From: Eucommia ulmoides
Lineage: Eukaryota; Streptophyta; Magnoliopsida; Garryales; Eucommiaceae
Direction: 5' to 3'
Assembly (NCBI GenBank): GCA_016647705.1
Contig: CM028334.1
Span: forward strand, 15,298,402 to 15,362,401
DNA: 64,000 nucleotides
A program made the position numbers and the translations under genes. Under the pieces are notes generated by a model. That model did no database searches. It was not told the DNA's origin and saw only the letters and a list, made by a program, of their open reading frames with translations. Shown piece after piece: positions 20,022 to 31,767 of the stretch (position 1 is the stretch's first letter; every line of letters starts with the position of its first letter).

Positions 20022-22712
20022 TGTCACAACCCGTCCCGGAACCCGTCATCCCGAGGCTGACGTGACTACAACAGACATCACCAATACCCAAACAACCAAA
20101 TGAAAGACAATATATACCCACCATATAATACAAACATTTAAATGGGGGACACACCCATCCCAAATTAATCCTAACAAACAGTATTCATCCATGAACCTTT
20201 TATAGGTTCGTCTTTGACAGCTTCTCTCAACCACCTATATGACTCCATCACGTAGCTCTACATAGTGCCAGTAGGGGACCGACTCCTAGCCGTTGTACCT
20301 GCGAGTGTACTGCCTTCTTAGTAAAATATTTTTATAATAATAACAGTTCACTCTGCATCATCTAAATGGATCAAGCTTAAATATATAGACATTACGTAGC
20401 TCGCAAAGGTTTGCATAATATTAGCAGTGGGAATAAGGCACTACCTATAAGTTCAATGCAAAAATCATTTAGTATAAGAATCATGCCATTCACCATATAG
20501 ATAATAAATCACTCAGTAGAAGTAAATTATCACATCTCCAAACATTTTCTCAAACACACACACATACACGCTGGCCAGCCCTAGTGATCGTTTTAACCTC
20601 ACGATCGGGAGTTGCAATGGTACCGTAACATTCATAGGAATGCCTTCCTATGAAATATCCACACCCTTTTTTGGGGAGAAATATAATCCACACCCCTTAC
20701 GAGGAAAAATATAATCCACACCCCTTACGAGGAGAACAACCATGGTATCGTCAAAATCAAATACAGTCTCATCGAAACACAACTCAATAAATATCATCTA
20801 CTCAACATTGTCAAATCACCACACCTACCACTTTTCTTCAAAACCAGTTTTTTAAATTCAAAAGTCATCTTTCACACCTTCTTTTAAAGAAAACGTCTGA
20901 TTTTATCAAAACCACTTTTCCATCCTTTATTTTTAGAAAACCAGACATTTTTAGAAAAATAGATGTTTTTTATTTTCTTTTTAAAAACACCGTTCAATTT
21001 CACCAAATCCAGCGGAAATTCATTTCCAACTTCTTTTTGAAATCTATCGAAGTCCAGTTTACCAATTCATTCAAATCCTACTTGATCCATATCGTTTATA
21101 AATCCATACAGTTTAGGTAATCACAAATGTCATCTCATATATATATAGGAAATAGTTTGGTAAGAAGACAGTACACTCACCTCGTAAACCGCTCTCCGAA
21201 ACCTTCACTGACCATACTCTATTGGGATACCGGGGCCTGCGAGCCTAATAGTAACAGAGCCTAAATTAATATCTTATCTAAAACATCTGAATCATGCAAT
21301 GTCGGCCTTATATTCCGAATTGTTACTATTTTATGCGCCACGTAATTAAAATTAACTAATCGTTAGGAAATTGTTATGATTTTTGGGATTGGTAACGCTA
21401 CATAAAATTTAATTTAACGAGAATTATTAATCGATTGAAATTTTACCTGTTTTCGAATTGTTTAGAGACCACGAGAGGGGTTTTTAATTTTCAATGGGGT
21501 GGTTCATGTAATTCCCTTTTCTTTTTTCTTTTTCTCTTTTTTTTTTTTCCTTCTTCTTCCTTCTTTTTTTTCCTTTTCTCTTTTCTGTTTCGTCTTCTGC
21601 TTCCGTCCTGGTTTGAACCATCCACCGATCGTCCTACTCCAAACACGAGCACACCACCACCGGTTACTCACACCCTAAACGCCGAACACACATACTCCCC
21701 TCCCACAGTCACCGTGGACCGAACAAACTCCCCGCCGGACGACGACGTCACCAACGACTCCCTCTCCCTCACTTCGTTTTCTGTTTTCTGCTTTGGGACT
21801 CGCCGGCGACCGAACGTGCTCCGATCACGCCACACCTCCACGAAGACGGAACACCCGTGACGTCGATCGGAACACCTACCCGTACCGATACCCTACCCAC
21901 CTTCTCTCTCTCTAACACTCCGGCCGGCAGCACCCATCCTCTCACCGGAGGAACACCCCTACGCCGTCGACGATCACACATCTACACACTCACAGTAGAC
22001 CGACGACGTTGGCCTATTATTCCCTTACCTGAAACCGACGACAACACGCACACCCACCCACATACACTGCCAAGAAAACAAACAGAGCACCCACGACCCA
22101 ACACCCACATGCACGCAGCTTTACACCTACCTCCGAACGACGGTCGTATGAACGGTGCTCACTTCGCCGGCGACATACACACACCCCCCAACGGCCGGAC
22201 GGACGGACACCCACACGCACCACCGGAGTCCCCTGCCGGCCTTCCCCTCTATCTATTTCTTGATTTTTTTTTATTTTTTAAAATTTCAGATTTTTTATGA
22301 GATCTTTTTTTTTTTTTGATCATTACACGTATATATTGCATGTATTTAGTGGGTTGATTTCCTCCGAGCTTGCCACGTCGTTCTCCCTATTTCCGGCCGG
22401 CGGTAGCTTGTCCGATCACCAGCATATGTATATATATATATATATAATAAACTTTTTAGTTATTTACTCTTTCCTCCCCCAACTTCCTTTAAAACTTAAT
22501 TTTAATCAATTGCAACTTTTAAAAAAGTTTTTAAGATTGACAATTTCACCCCTTTAAGTTTTAAACAAAAATTAAATGTCAATTTACCCCCTCAAAGTTT
22601 GGATTTAATGTTTCTAAATTGCGAATTGACCCCTAAATTTTGAATTTGATTTTTTTTTTTATTGACCTAATTTCACCCCGAATGACGTACATGCTGTAAT
22701 TGGGGTCTTACA
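20022..22712 (-). mobile_element. Solo LTR, 2.69 kb, Ty3/chromovirus-like
   Basis: Perfect 5-bp target duplication GCCAC at 20017-20021 and 22713-22717. On the plus strand the unit runs TGTCACAACCC...GGGGTCTTACA; on the minus strand it reads TGTAAGACCCC...GGGTTGTGACA, the wording familiar from plant chromovirus LTRs, so minus orientation is inferred. No internal retroelement genes remain, as after LTR-LTR recombination. A stretch at 21500-22260 is rich in ACAC and CCG and opens His/Thr/Pro-rich frames by composition only. A homologous but truncated copy lies at 42603-45181. Confidence 0.8.
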
Positions 22713-22717
22713 GCCAC

Positions 22718-23690
22718 TATCACCTTCTTCTTTTCTAATTCCAAAATAGGGTAACCACCGTTGCTCTAACTTTGTATATCGTGGCACTATCGTCGTGCTA
22801 ACTTTCGTCCATCATGGTATGAGTGGTATATAATGCACATTTTTACTACATTTTTTTTTTCTTTTTAGAGAAATACAAAAAATATTTGTATTCAGTTTTT
22901 TACTGAACATTCTCGAGCTACTAGAAAGATGTGCTTAAGAGATATTTTGAATTGAAAAATAGACAATTTAAGAATTGAATAAATGAAAACGACATAAACT
23001 TAAACTTTGTTCTACATAAATAGTGTATTTAAGTACGGATACATGCAATACATAAATATGATTCATTATAACGCTATAAAAACTCTTTATGATTCTATAT
23101 TAAAAATAAAATATAATGCTTATAATTATAAATATTTAAGAGGTACACAATTAGAACTAAATAAGATTTAAAATTTTCAATGTGTTTCGTTTATCAATAA
23201 TGTCTTCATTACAAACTCAGATATATTATTTAAACATTTTTAGTCCTATAAGATACATGATATCTAACATGTATATTGTGCAAATGTTGTATTTCTAAAT
23301 ATGAATTTAAGAAATTATTAAGGGATTATTTATAATTTTTAATTAATATTGTCAAATAATAGATTAATAGATGTTGTTGGGACTTACAAATAAAATCTAC
23401 TCCACATTTTATTTTATTTTATTTATTTATTTTTTGAGTAAGATATGTTATGACTAGTTTACGTACATCTCGACTAATCTTCTCACCGGAAGATGTTAAG
23501 AATGCACTCCTCCACATTAGTTTGATATATTCATGATTAAATTCAAGATTTAATTTTTGAAATGTTCTCAAGAGGAGTCAAACCCGATCAACCTTCCTTC
23601 GCGGGGGCGCCTCTTGGGTAGTCTACACATGATCTGATTCTGGTCAAATTAGTTAGAAGAATTAAGACAGCATTTTTACCGGATGTTCAA
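22718..23690. other. AT-rich region upstream of the helicase gene
   Basis: No coding frame. A small GC-rich patch ('cttcgcgggggcgcctctt', about 23597-23615) lies within 200 bases of the helicase start and could belong to its promoter or be a repeat relic. Confidence 0.4.
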
Positions 23691-23786
23691 TGTAAAATAA
23701 ATTGAACTTTAGGGCTACATAAAACACCCTTAAAAATTATAGGGCCAAAATCTTCAAAACCTCCGGAAAACCTAAAACCTAGAAGC

Positions 23787-24779
23787 ATGGCTACAATCGC
23801 ACCTCTGGTTGGTGCTACTGCTCCAGGCTCTCCTTTTGTCATGTCAGACCCATCGGAATACAGCGACGGCAAGGCTGAAGAAGATGGCGTCAGAGAGGAT
23901 AGAGAAGAAGCGGGAGTCAATGTTTCTAAGGAAAAGAAGAAGAACAAGAGCAAGATCTTGAAGAGGAAGAAACAGTCGATAAACGATGGTGAAAAAGTGG
24001 AGAATGGGGGTGAGAGGGACGACAAAGAGGAGAATTTGAAGAAGAAGAAGAAGAAGAAGAAGAAGAAGAAACAGTCGATGAGTGATGATGGAAAAGAGGA
24101 CAATGAGAGTGAGAGGGAAGAAAAGGAGGAGGAAGAAGAAGAGAATAATTTGAAAGAGAAGTTGAAGAAATCGAAGAACGGGTCTGGAATTATGAGTATG
24201 GAGTCGTTCGAATCTTTGCCAATTTCGGAGCCAACCATGAAGGCTATTAAAGACATGGCGTTCCAGTACATGACGCAGGTAAGCTGAATACTCATAAAAT
24301 TTCAAATCTATCTTTGATTTCTGCTATGATTTTACTAAAATTGCTGGCTTACTAGGCTAGTATATGCTAAAATTATTTCTTTTTTCTTTTGTTTTCATAA
24401 TCGATTCTTTTCAATTTATTTGATTGTTTGCTGCAAATAATGGAAACACCAATTAGGCTTAGTTTAGTGTTGCTGGACCAGATTTCTGCTTCTGTTTCCA
24501 ACTGGGAACAAAAGCAGAAATTTGTGAAAAGAATATGCTTCTGTTCTGCTTCCAGATGTTTAGAACAAATTTTTTGAAACGGAGAAGTAATTTAGGTGGC
24601 GTTTGATTAATGTTTTTGCCTTTTTGTTTCTCCTCCCAATAAAATGAGATGACTGATGAGAAAACACAATCACTTTTGTTAATGATAATTATTCCTAAAA
24701 TATTTTTATAATTTCTCAAAAAACAAAAAAAATGCAATTTGTTGCAACAAAGCTTGAATCATTTATATATATGTATATG

Positions 24780-24831
<52 letters not shown>

Positions 24832-27800
24832 TGAGAGAAGAATATGAAGATGTGCAGTGGTGGTTGTGGATTGGCGTGTTGGTGGCAGACGTGGTCGTGG
24901 TTCTTACCCTTATGAAATAAATTGGGAATAATTTTGTGGGAGTCCATAGGAATCAAGATTTTTTTATTTCTCAAATACTTAAGGAATTCCGGAATTACTT
25001 CCAAAATTTTGGAGAAGAACAGAAACATGTTTACCAAACACTTTTCTGTACATTAATCCCAAAATTCTGGGAGGAAGAACAAAAATCAGGGAGCGGAAGC
25101 ACTAAACAAACGGGGCCTTAGTAACAGAAACACTAAGCAAACGCTACTGCTAACTAAGTTCTGTATGCATGTTTTTCTGTGTTTTCTCAATGTTAAATTG
25201 TTAATAGCTAGTAAAGAGTTTAAATTTGCTTATATTTGTATTATTAACAGATCCAAGCCAGAGCAATTCCACCACTTCTGGAGGGCAGAGATGTCCTTGG
25301 TGCTGCAAGGACAGGTTCTGGAAAGACACTTGCATTTTTGATACCAGCTGTGGAGTTGTTATATCATGCTCGGTTTGCTCCCCGCAATGGGACTGGTGTT
25401 GTTGTCATTTGCCCTACCAGGGAGCTTGCCTTACAGGTATATTACCTTTACACTCATGCCAGTTTTTATATTCTTGTTGGACCATAAATTTATTTCTTCA
25501 AGCTCTGTTTATCTAATTAAAAATGCAACTCATCTGGTTTGCGTAAAAAACTCTACTTCGGATTCTAATATTGAACTTCAAGGATGCAGACACATGAGGT
25601 GGCAACAGAACTTCTCAAGTATCACTCGCAAACTATCGGGTTGGTTATGGGTGGTGCATCGCGAAGGGCAGAAGCTGAACGTCTTGCGAAAGGGGCAAAC
25701 TTGTTAGTGGCAACCCCTGGCAGACTTCTTGACCATCTTCAGAATACAAAGGGTTTCATATATAAAAATTTGAAGGTTCCATTCAACGAGAGCATCATAT
25801 ATTTGTATAGTTATCATATTTTTTGCTGTTGCAATTTCTTGCATTCGAAGCTTTTCGATCGGATACATTATTCTTGTCTTAGTTGCAACCACTTCTTGGA
25901 AATTTCTTTAAATCAAATGATTTGTACTAAAGTTTTACCTTTCAAGTCATCTGAATGTTGCTCGTTTTCCTTTGAAAAATTGAATTGGCGGTTCCATTTG
26001 TTCCATATCTGATTGCACCTTTCGATTTCAGTTTTTTATTCATCTTCTTTCTGGTCTTGCAGTGTTTGACGATTGATGAAGCTGACAGGATACTGGAAGC
26101 GAACTTTGAAGAAGAAATGAAGCAAATCATAAAAATTTTACCCAAGGTATAATTTATTTACATGTTTCTAAGAGCCAGTATGTAAAAAGGAGCATGAAGT
26201 ATTTTACTACATGTTTCCAAGAGCCAATATGTAAAAAGCAAATCATAAACATTCTAATGAAGTGACTACTGTTTAGTTTTTACTTTACCTTTCATTATTT
26301 TAAACTGACTGAGTTTCTTGCTATGTGATGTGCAGACAAGGCAAACTGCTCTTTTCTCTGCTACCCAGACCAAGAAGGTATTTATCTACTCCATAGTTTG
26401 TCTTGCCTTTTGAATGTCTACTGCCATTGGGATTATTTGGTCAAATAATTATAATTCCGTCTGCTCCTTGCCTTTTTCAGGTTGAGGATCTTGCACGTCT
26501 ATCATTTCAGACAACTCCGGTCTATATTGATGTGGATGATGGGAGAAGAAAGGTAGACATCTGTTTCCAGTTCCTTCTTAGATGGAGTTAGCCATCCCCC
26601 CCCCCGTTGTATCTCAACTTCTGAAAATTATATCTTGAATGAATATTGTTAAAGTTAAGGGCGTGAGATTAGAAGCATGGACACTTCTAAAGACTATGTC
26701 CCTGATATTCTTCTATGTGATCTTATAGTCTTGCAATACTGATTCGATTGTAGGTAACAAACGAGGGGCTGCAGCAAGGCTATTGTGTTGTGCCAAGTGC
26801 CAAGAGATTCGTTGTTCTGTATTCCTTCTTGAAGAGAAATCTGTCAAAGAAAGTGATGGTTTTCTTCTCTTCATGCAATTCCGTTAAATTCCACTCGGAA
26901 CTTCTCAAATATATTAGTTTGGATTGCTTAGATATCCATGGCAAGCAAAAACAGCAGAAAAGGACGTCTACCTTTTTTGACTTCTGCAAAGCAGAAAAGG
27001 GCATCTTGTTATGTACTGATGTTGCTGCTCGTGGTCTTGATATCCCTGCTGTGGTATAATGCTCTTTTTCTTCATAAGGAATAACTGAATAATTATTAAC
27101 CTAAGAAATTATGGTCTTGTTTTGTTACTGTTTTCGTTTCCTCATTCCTGTTCCCGCTCCCAAAATTTTGGGATTAAAACACATCCCCCCCCCCCCCCCC
27201 CCCCCGCGGGCCACCCCCTCGGCCACTGTCACCCCGCTGGCCACCACCACCACACCGGCCACCGTACGGTTAAAGAAAAAAAGAACAAATGTTGCAACCA
27301 AATGTGTTTCTTGTTTTTATTCTCATAAATTAAAAGAAACAATTTCAGGATAATGATTGTTACTAAACATGTTTCTATTTCTGGAATACTCCATAACGAA
27401 AACAGAATTTTCATCCCATCCTATCCCAGTTTGTTGAAAGATTGAAACAAAAAAAACAGAAACATTATGTTGATCCGTTTCTTTCTCTCTTCATGTAGGA
27501 TTGGATTGTGCAATATGATCCTCCAGATGAACCCAAGGTGCTTATCCTTCTTAATTGATTATGATTGTTTGTGTTACCTTGTTGAAACATCTGTATTTTG
27601 ATGATTGCTTTCAGGAATATATTCATAGAGTTGGTCGAACAGCCCGTGGTGAAGGTGGAAAAGGGAATGCCCTGCTTTTCCTGATTCCTGAAGAGCTGCA
27701 GTTCCTTCGTTATCTCAAGGTAATTGAAGGTTTTCTGTTAAAGAATTGGCCAAATAAGTAAAGTACCGTTCGATAATGCCTTTTTTAAGTACTTTTGAAA

Positions 27801-30252
27801 ATTGAAAAAGTTATTTGACAAAAAAGTGCTTTTTGCTTGAAAGCAAAAGCAATAACTATGAAGTGTGTTTGATAATATAAAGATGGTATCACGGTACTGA
27901 TAAATGATCTCTTGATTCAAATATATTTTGTAGATGATTGAAAAAAAGTGGAAGGGGTGATCTTATAATACAAAATCGAAGAAACAAGAAGCAACTATTT
28001 TTCACTTTTTGACAAAAGTACTTAAAATCATGTCTTTATTTTTTTGATTTTTATAAATAAGTTTTTAAGTGCAAAAACAAACGCTACTTTTAAAATTATA
28101 CTTTTTTGCTCAAAACCAAAAAAGTACTAGGAGAAAGCATTACCACACTGTGCCTAAATAATTAGGTGATTATTATAATGAGATAAATATAAGAACACTA
28201 TATGACATTTGTTTAGAGATGACTTCGTCAAGGTTTTTTTTTTTTTTTTTTTTTTTTTATTCATACAGGATGCAAAAGTGCCCCTTAAAGAGTACGAATT
28301 CGATGAAAAGATGGTGAAAAATGTGCAATCTCACCTGGTACTTCTTGCTCTACAGTACTTATTTTACCAATGAATATTGTAGCTAATTGCTCAAAACACT
28401 TGAGAAATTAATTACCTTCTGGATTTTGATGCAGGAAAAGTTGGTTGCCAGTAATTATTATCTGAACAAGTCTGCTAAAGATGCATACAGGTCCTATATA
28501 TTGGCATATAATTCACATTCTATGAAGGACATTTTTAATGTTCACCGCCTTGATATGCAGGTACTTACCTCTCCTCTCACCTCTCAAAAACAATATTATG
28601 TCCATATATTCATTTTGAATGTTGCATAGTTGTTAAAGGTGCGTCTGGGCAGGCGCGAGGCTCAGGTCCTGCGCCTCGCCTAGCTTTAGGCGCGTACCTT
28701 GTCAAAGGCACGCTCCTTGGGCCTTTACGCAATGGGTGCGCTTGCGGCGTGCCTTGCATTTTTTTTTCCTTCTGTTTCCTACTGTGCTTCCTTTTCTTCT
28801 TCTCTTCTTCTCTTCCAATTCTGCTTTGTGCTCTGTCTTTCTTTTTCTTTTTTACTGCTGCAGCAAGGCCTGCAGGGCTGGCTGCTTGCTTTGCCCTTGC
28901 CTATTTTTTTTGTGGTTTTTTCTTTTTATGCTAAATTATCTATATCTTAGGAATCAAATTAAATGACTCCTTTTTGTTTTTAATAATTGAAATTTTGTTC
29001 AAAAGTCTCACATTTTCACTTCTTGAGTTTAGATTTGAGTTTAGATTTGCAATATAACAATATTATAAATTATTCTCTCTCTTTTTTTCTTTTTCTTTTT
29101 TTAAATTAAGTTGTGCGCTTGATTTCTCTTAGGCTAGCGCCTTGCCTTGAGCCTTTTTCCTATGCTCTAGAGGATCCTATGCGCCTAGGTGTGCCTAGAG
29201 CCTTTAATAACTATGGACTGTTGAAGGGGAGGCTTGGCGTATTTGTAAGGTGGTTGTCATGTGACTGAGTTGTGGAAACAACCTCTTGCAATGCAGGGTA
29301 GGTAAGGCTGTGTATAATAGACCCAAATGGTCTAACCTTTCCCCGGATCCCATGCATAATTGGAGTTTTGTAACACCAAGTTGCGCTTGTTTTATATTCA
29401 TTTTGACTGTAGTCAAAGGAAAAATGTCTTTTTATTTCAATGGAAGTTTATGACATTTTAGAAGATAAATGATACTAATCCTGGCCCTAGGTGAACTAGG
29501 CATAGTACTCTAGCGGAACCAAATATCAATATATTAGGCGGCTTTTGGTTATTGTTTTTGTTTCTGTTCCTAGAAAATAAAGAACATAAAAAAAGAAAAA
29601 GAAAAAAAAGACGAAAAAGAAGAACACCAAAAATAAATGTTCCTGTCCTGTTCCCAAAAATTTGTTCTGAAAGTACAAGTAAAGAGCGGAAACCTTTTTT
29701 ATTTGGTCCTGTTTGTTTAGTGTCTCTATTCCCCCTAGGAACAAAAGAAAATCCATTTTCGTTCTGCTCCCAGATTTTAATTACAAATTTCTGGGAATGC
29801 AGCAGAGTTGTTCCCATATTTTTGTTTTTTGCGTACAGAAACACAAAAATACTAAACAGACATTATTACATTACATTTTATTTTCTGTTTTTGTACGAGA
29901 AGACTGGAAACACAAAACTGGCATAACACCATCTAAACAATCTCTGCGGATTTTGTTTGTGACAGGGAAATATTCTGAAGTTCGATAATTTATTTTGTTC
30001 ATTACAATTTTCTATTGTACAAAGTAAAAATGTGCGTCAATTTATGGAGAATTGTTTTGAGTAATGTTGCAGGCGGTGGCTACATCTTTCTGCTTCTCTT
30101 GTCCTCCGAAGATAAATCTGAACATAGACAGCAACGCTTCCAAGTTCAGGAAGAAGTCAAAAAAAGTAGAAGGAAGCCGTAATGGATTCAGCGAGAACAA
30201 CCCTTACGGGAGAAAAGGCAAAGACGATACAAGACAATTCGTGAGGTATTAG
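23787..30252 (+). CDS. DEAD-box ATP-dependent RNA helicase, Has1/DDX18 type (plant RH27/RH51-like), 12 exons, 626 aa
   Basis: Nucleolar RNA helicase expected to act in pre-rRNA processing and 60S ribosome biogenesis (family knowledge). Exons: 23787-24278, 25251-25436, 25590-25775, 26063-26146, 26336-26377, 26481-26552, 26754-27053, 27499-27537, 27615-27719, 28269-28337, 28435-28560, 30073-30252. All introns are GT-AG and phase 0. Residues 1-135 are a Lys/Glu-rich low-complexity extension with a Lys11 run. Then follow the Q motif (FESLPISE...MTQIQ, about 142-166), motif [10 protein letters not shown] (182-190), PTRELALQ (219-226), TPGRLLDH, motif II DEAD (293-296), SAT (324-326), motif [10 protein letters not shown], and motif [11 protein letters not shown] (from 471). 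The C-terminal segment [19 protein letters not shown] and the basic, Gly/Asn-rich tail are typical of Has1/DDX18. All ATPase and unwinding motifs are intact. The start ATG has A at -3 and G at +4. The introns carry several transposons. Confidence 0.93.
24036..24070 (+). repeat. (AAG)n microsatellite in helicase exon 1
   Basis: An in-frame run of about eleven AAG codons gives a poly-lysine tract. Length changes in multiples of three would keep the frame, so allele length variation is likely. Confidence 0.85.
24595..25117. mobile_element. Tourist-like MITE in helicase intron 1
   Basis: The left end GGTGGCGTTTGATTAATG pairs with the right end read on the minus strand, GGCCCCGTTTGTTTAGTG (13 of 18). 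TTA flanks both sides (24592-24594, 25118-25120), the PIF/Harbinger 3-bp duplication. It contains a (GA)n tract at 24785-24827. Sequence just outside (24455-24590 and 25121-25148) repeats the same phrases, suggesting insertion into an older relative. Confidence 0.55.
24785..24827. repeat. (GA)n microsatellite
   Basis: About 21 uninterrupted GA units within the intron 1 MITE. Confidence 0.9.
27110..27420. mobile_element. MITE relic with poly-C tract in helicase intron 7
   Basis: Sequence phrases ('cctgttcccgctcccaaaattttgggat', 'acgaaaacagaattttcatcccatc') match the Tourist-like family seen at 47414-48018. It contains a C homopolymer of about 22 bases near 27183-27205 followed by GC-rich 'gccaccaccaccacaccggccacc'. 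Borders are uncertain. Confidence 0.4.
27767..28145. mobile_element. MITE-like inverted repeat in helicase intron 9
   Basis: The left arm 'gttcgataatgcctttttt' and 'aagtacttttgaaaa' are mirrored at the right by 'aaaaaagtactaggagaaagcattacc'. This matches short hAT-type MITEs with 'ataatgctttt' ends. No clean target duplication was resolved. A 25-base T-run follows at 28234-28258, close to the exon 10 acceptor. Confidence 0.4.
28625..29215. mobile_element. hAT-like non-autonomous element in helicase intron 11
   Basis: The terminal inverted repeat CATAGTTGTTAAAGG / CATAGTTATTAAAGG matches at 14 of 15 positions. The 8-bp duplication GAATGTTG (28617-28624) / GACTGTTG (29216-29223) agrees at 7 of 8, the size made by hAT transposases. 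Subterminal GCGCCTCGCCTAG-type repeats are abundant at both ends. The interior is TC-rich and non-coding. Confidence 0.7.
29224..29390 (+). mobile_element. Au-like SINE relic
   Basis: The order 'cttggcgtatttgtaagg', 'gtcatgtgac', 'ggaaacaacctcttgcaatgcagggt', 'aaggctgtgtataatagaccc', 'ggtctaacctttccccgg', 'cccatgcataattggag' follows the plant Au SINE family (recognised from memory). The B-box segment appears deleted. It begins immediately after the target duplication of the hAT-like element. Confidence 0.65.
29537..29865. mobile_element. Tourist-like MITE in helicase intron 11
   Basis: The ends GGCGGCTTTTGGTTATTG and, on the minus strand, TAATGTCTGTTTAGTATT continue into shared 'TTTTTGTTTCTG'. 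TTA flanks both sides (29534-29536, 29866-29868). Internal phrases ('gttctgctcccagatttt', 'tgggaatgcagcag') tie it to the other PIF-type MITEs in this window. Confidence 0.55.
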
Positions 30253-30666
30253 ATGCTTGAATGAATTAGGGTAAATCTTCTGCAGTCCAATTTTGTACGA
30301 GTTTTCTTTGGGTAGTTTTGAAAGAATATTAGTTATTTGAGCAAATGGTGGTTTGTGTTTTGGAAATTTTGGCTTCTTGAGTGGCAAATTTTATAATATG
30401 GTTTTGCTGGTGTAATATTAAGAATGATGTTCCCCTCACCTGCAGTATATTGAAAGACAATTGGAAAACTATAGATCATAAGTTATATCCATTTTTTACC
30501 AATGGCTACAAGATGGACATCATACTTAAATTTTTTAGTAATATTTATTATTTATTGTTTTAATATTTTGTTACCTTTTTCATGCACCTTATTAAATTAT
30601 TAGATTGTATTGGTGTCTAAATATATTATTTTTAAATACAACCCAAATTAACAAACAGTATGTTTT
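30253..30666. other. Helicase 3' flank
   Basis: Contains the presumed 3' UTR. No second gene is visible. The poly(A) site is not identifiable with confidence in this AT-rich DNA. Confidence 0.5.
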
Positions 30667-30796
30667 TAGGGTATATGTTATTGTTATTTTGCAATATACC
30701 AGATACTTTTTATGTCATTTTACAATTACTAGAGATTTTCTCTGTTTTTATACTCAAATACTACTTATCTCTTTTTTAAACAAAATTATCCTTAGG

Positions 30797-30831
<35 letters not shown>

Positions 30832-31575
30832 CATTAACATTCTTATATTTTTAAAATTATATTTTTTACCCTTAATTTTTTAAATAATTATATTTATCTC
30901 TCACCAACATTCAACTTCCACCGCCTAACTCCCACCACCCATTGCCATAGCCACCCATCACCCTCTGCCACCCACACCTCCCAACTCCCGCCGTCACCTC
31001 CCACCACCTCTCACCCAACTCCCCGGCCATCACCCACCGCCGTCGCCACCACCCACCACCACCGAAGAGAGAGAAAGAGAAAATGGTTAATGAAAGGGTT
31101 ATTTTTTTTAAATTTTTTTTTTAATTTTTTTATGAAATGGTAAAAAAAAAAAAAAAAAAAAATAAAAAAATAAATATATATATATATATAAAGAGGTGGT
31201 GGGTGGCGGAGGTGGGAGGTGGTGGGTGGCGGGGGTGGTGGGTGGTGGTGGGCGGCGGTGGTGGGGGGTGGCGGGGCATGGTGCGCGACAGTGGCAGTAG
31301 GAGGTGGTGGAGGCGGTGAGTGCGTTGGTAAGAAATGACGATGAATATATATAAATTAAAAGGTTATTTATATATTTTAGTTTTTTATTATTTAATTATT
31401 TTTAAAATAGTCAAGAATAAAATTGAAATTATAATAAAAAAAATTATTATTTTTTAATCAATAAGAGAGGTAAGTAGTGTTTTAGCAAAATGACATGGGA
31501 GGTCTCTGCTATTTACAAAATGACTATTTGATATAGTGCAAAATGACAGGAGAGATTAATAACATATACCCTATA
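30667..31575. mobile_element. Fold-back element with pyrimidine/purine arms
   Basis: The left arm begins TAGGGTATATGTTATT and the right arm, minus strand, reads the same; both then share 'atgtcattttnca' and 'ctacttatctct'-type phrases over about 150 bases. Inside, a C-rich stretch (30905-31070, 'ccaccaccca' repeats) faces a G-rich stretch (31195-31330, 'gtggtgggtggcgg' repeats), separated by A/T-runs. No protein and no resolved target duplication were found. Confidence 0.6.
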
Positions 31576-31722
31576 TTTTTATCTATAAAAGACAATAATA
31601 AATAGGAATTGGCAACAATCCAATTTTAGTTTTGACAAAACTAATTAAAAAAAAAAAAAATTAAATTTAAATGTCAAAATTATCCTTCCAAAAAAAATAA
31701 ATTTTTCTAATTAATTTACATC

Positions 31723-31728
<6 letters not shown>

Positions 31729-31764
<36 letters not shown>
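31729..31764. repeat. (AT)n microsatellite
   Basis: About 18 uninterrupted AT dinucleotides. Confidence 0.9.

Positions 31765-31767
<3 letters not shown>

Noticed and set aside
21435-22300. Frames of 141 and 147 codons in the solo LTR
   Set aside because: His/Thr/Pro-rich by composition; the corresponding zone in the second LTR copy keeps the base composition but not the protein.
23687-24295. Minus-strand 202-codon frame opposite helicase exon 1
   Set aside because: It is the antisense of the Lys/Glu-rich coding repeat, giving Ser/Phe runs; no domain, and the plus strand is clearly the gene.
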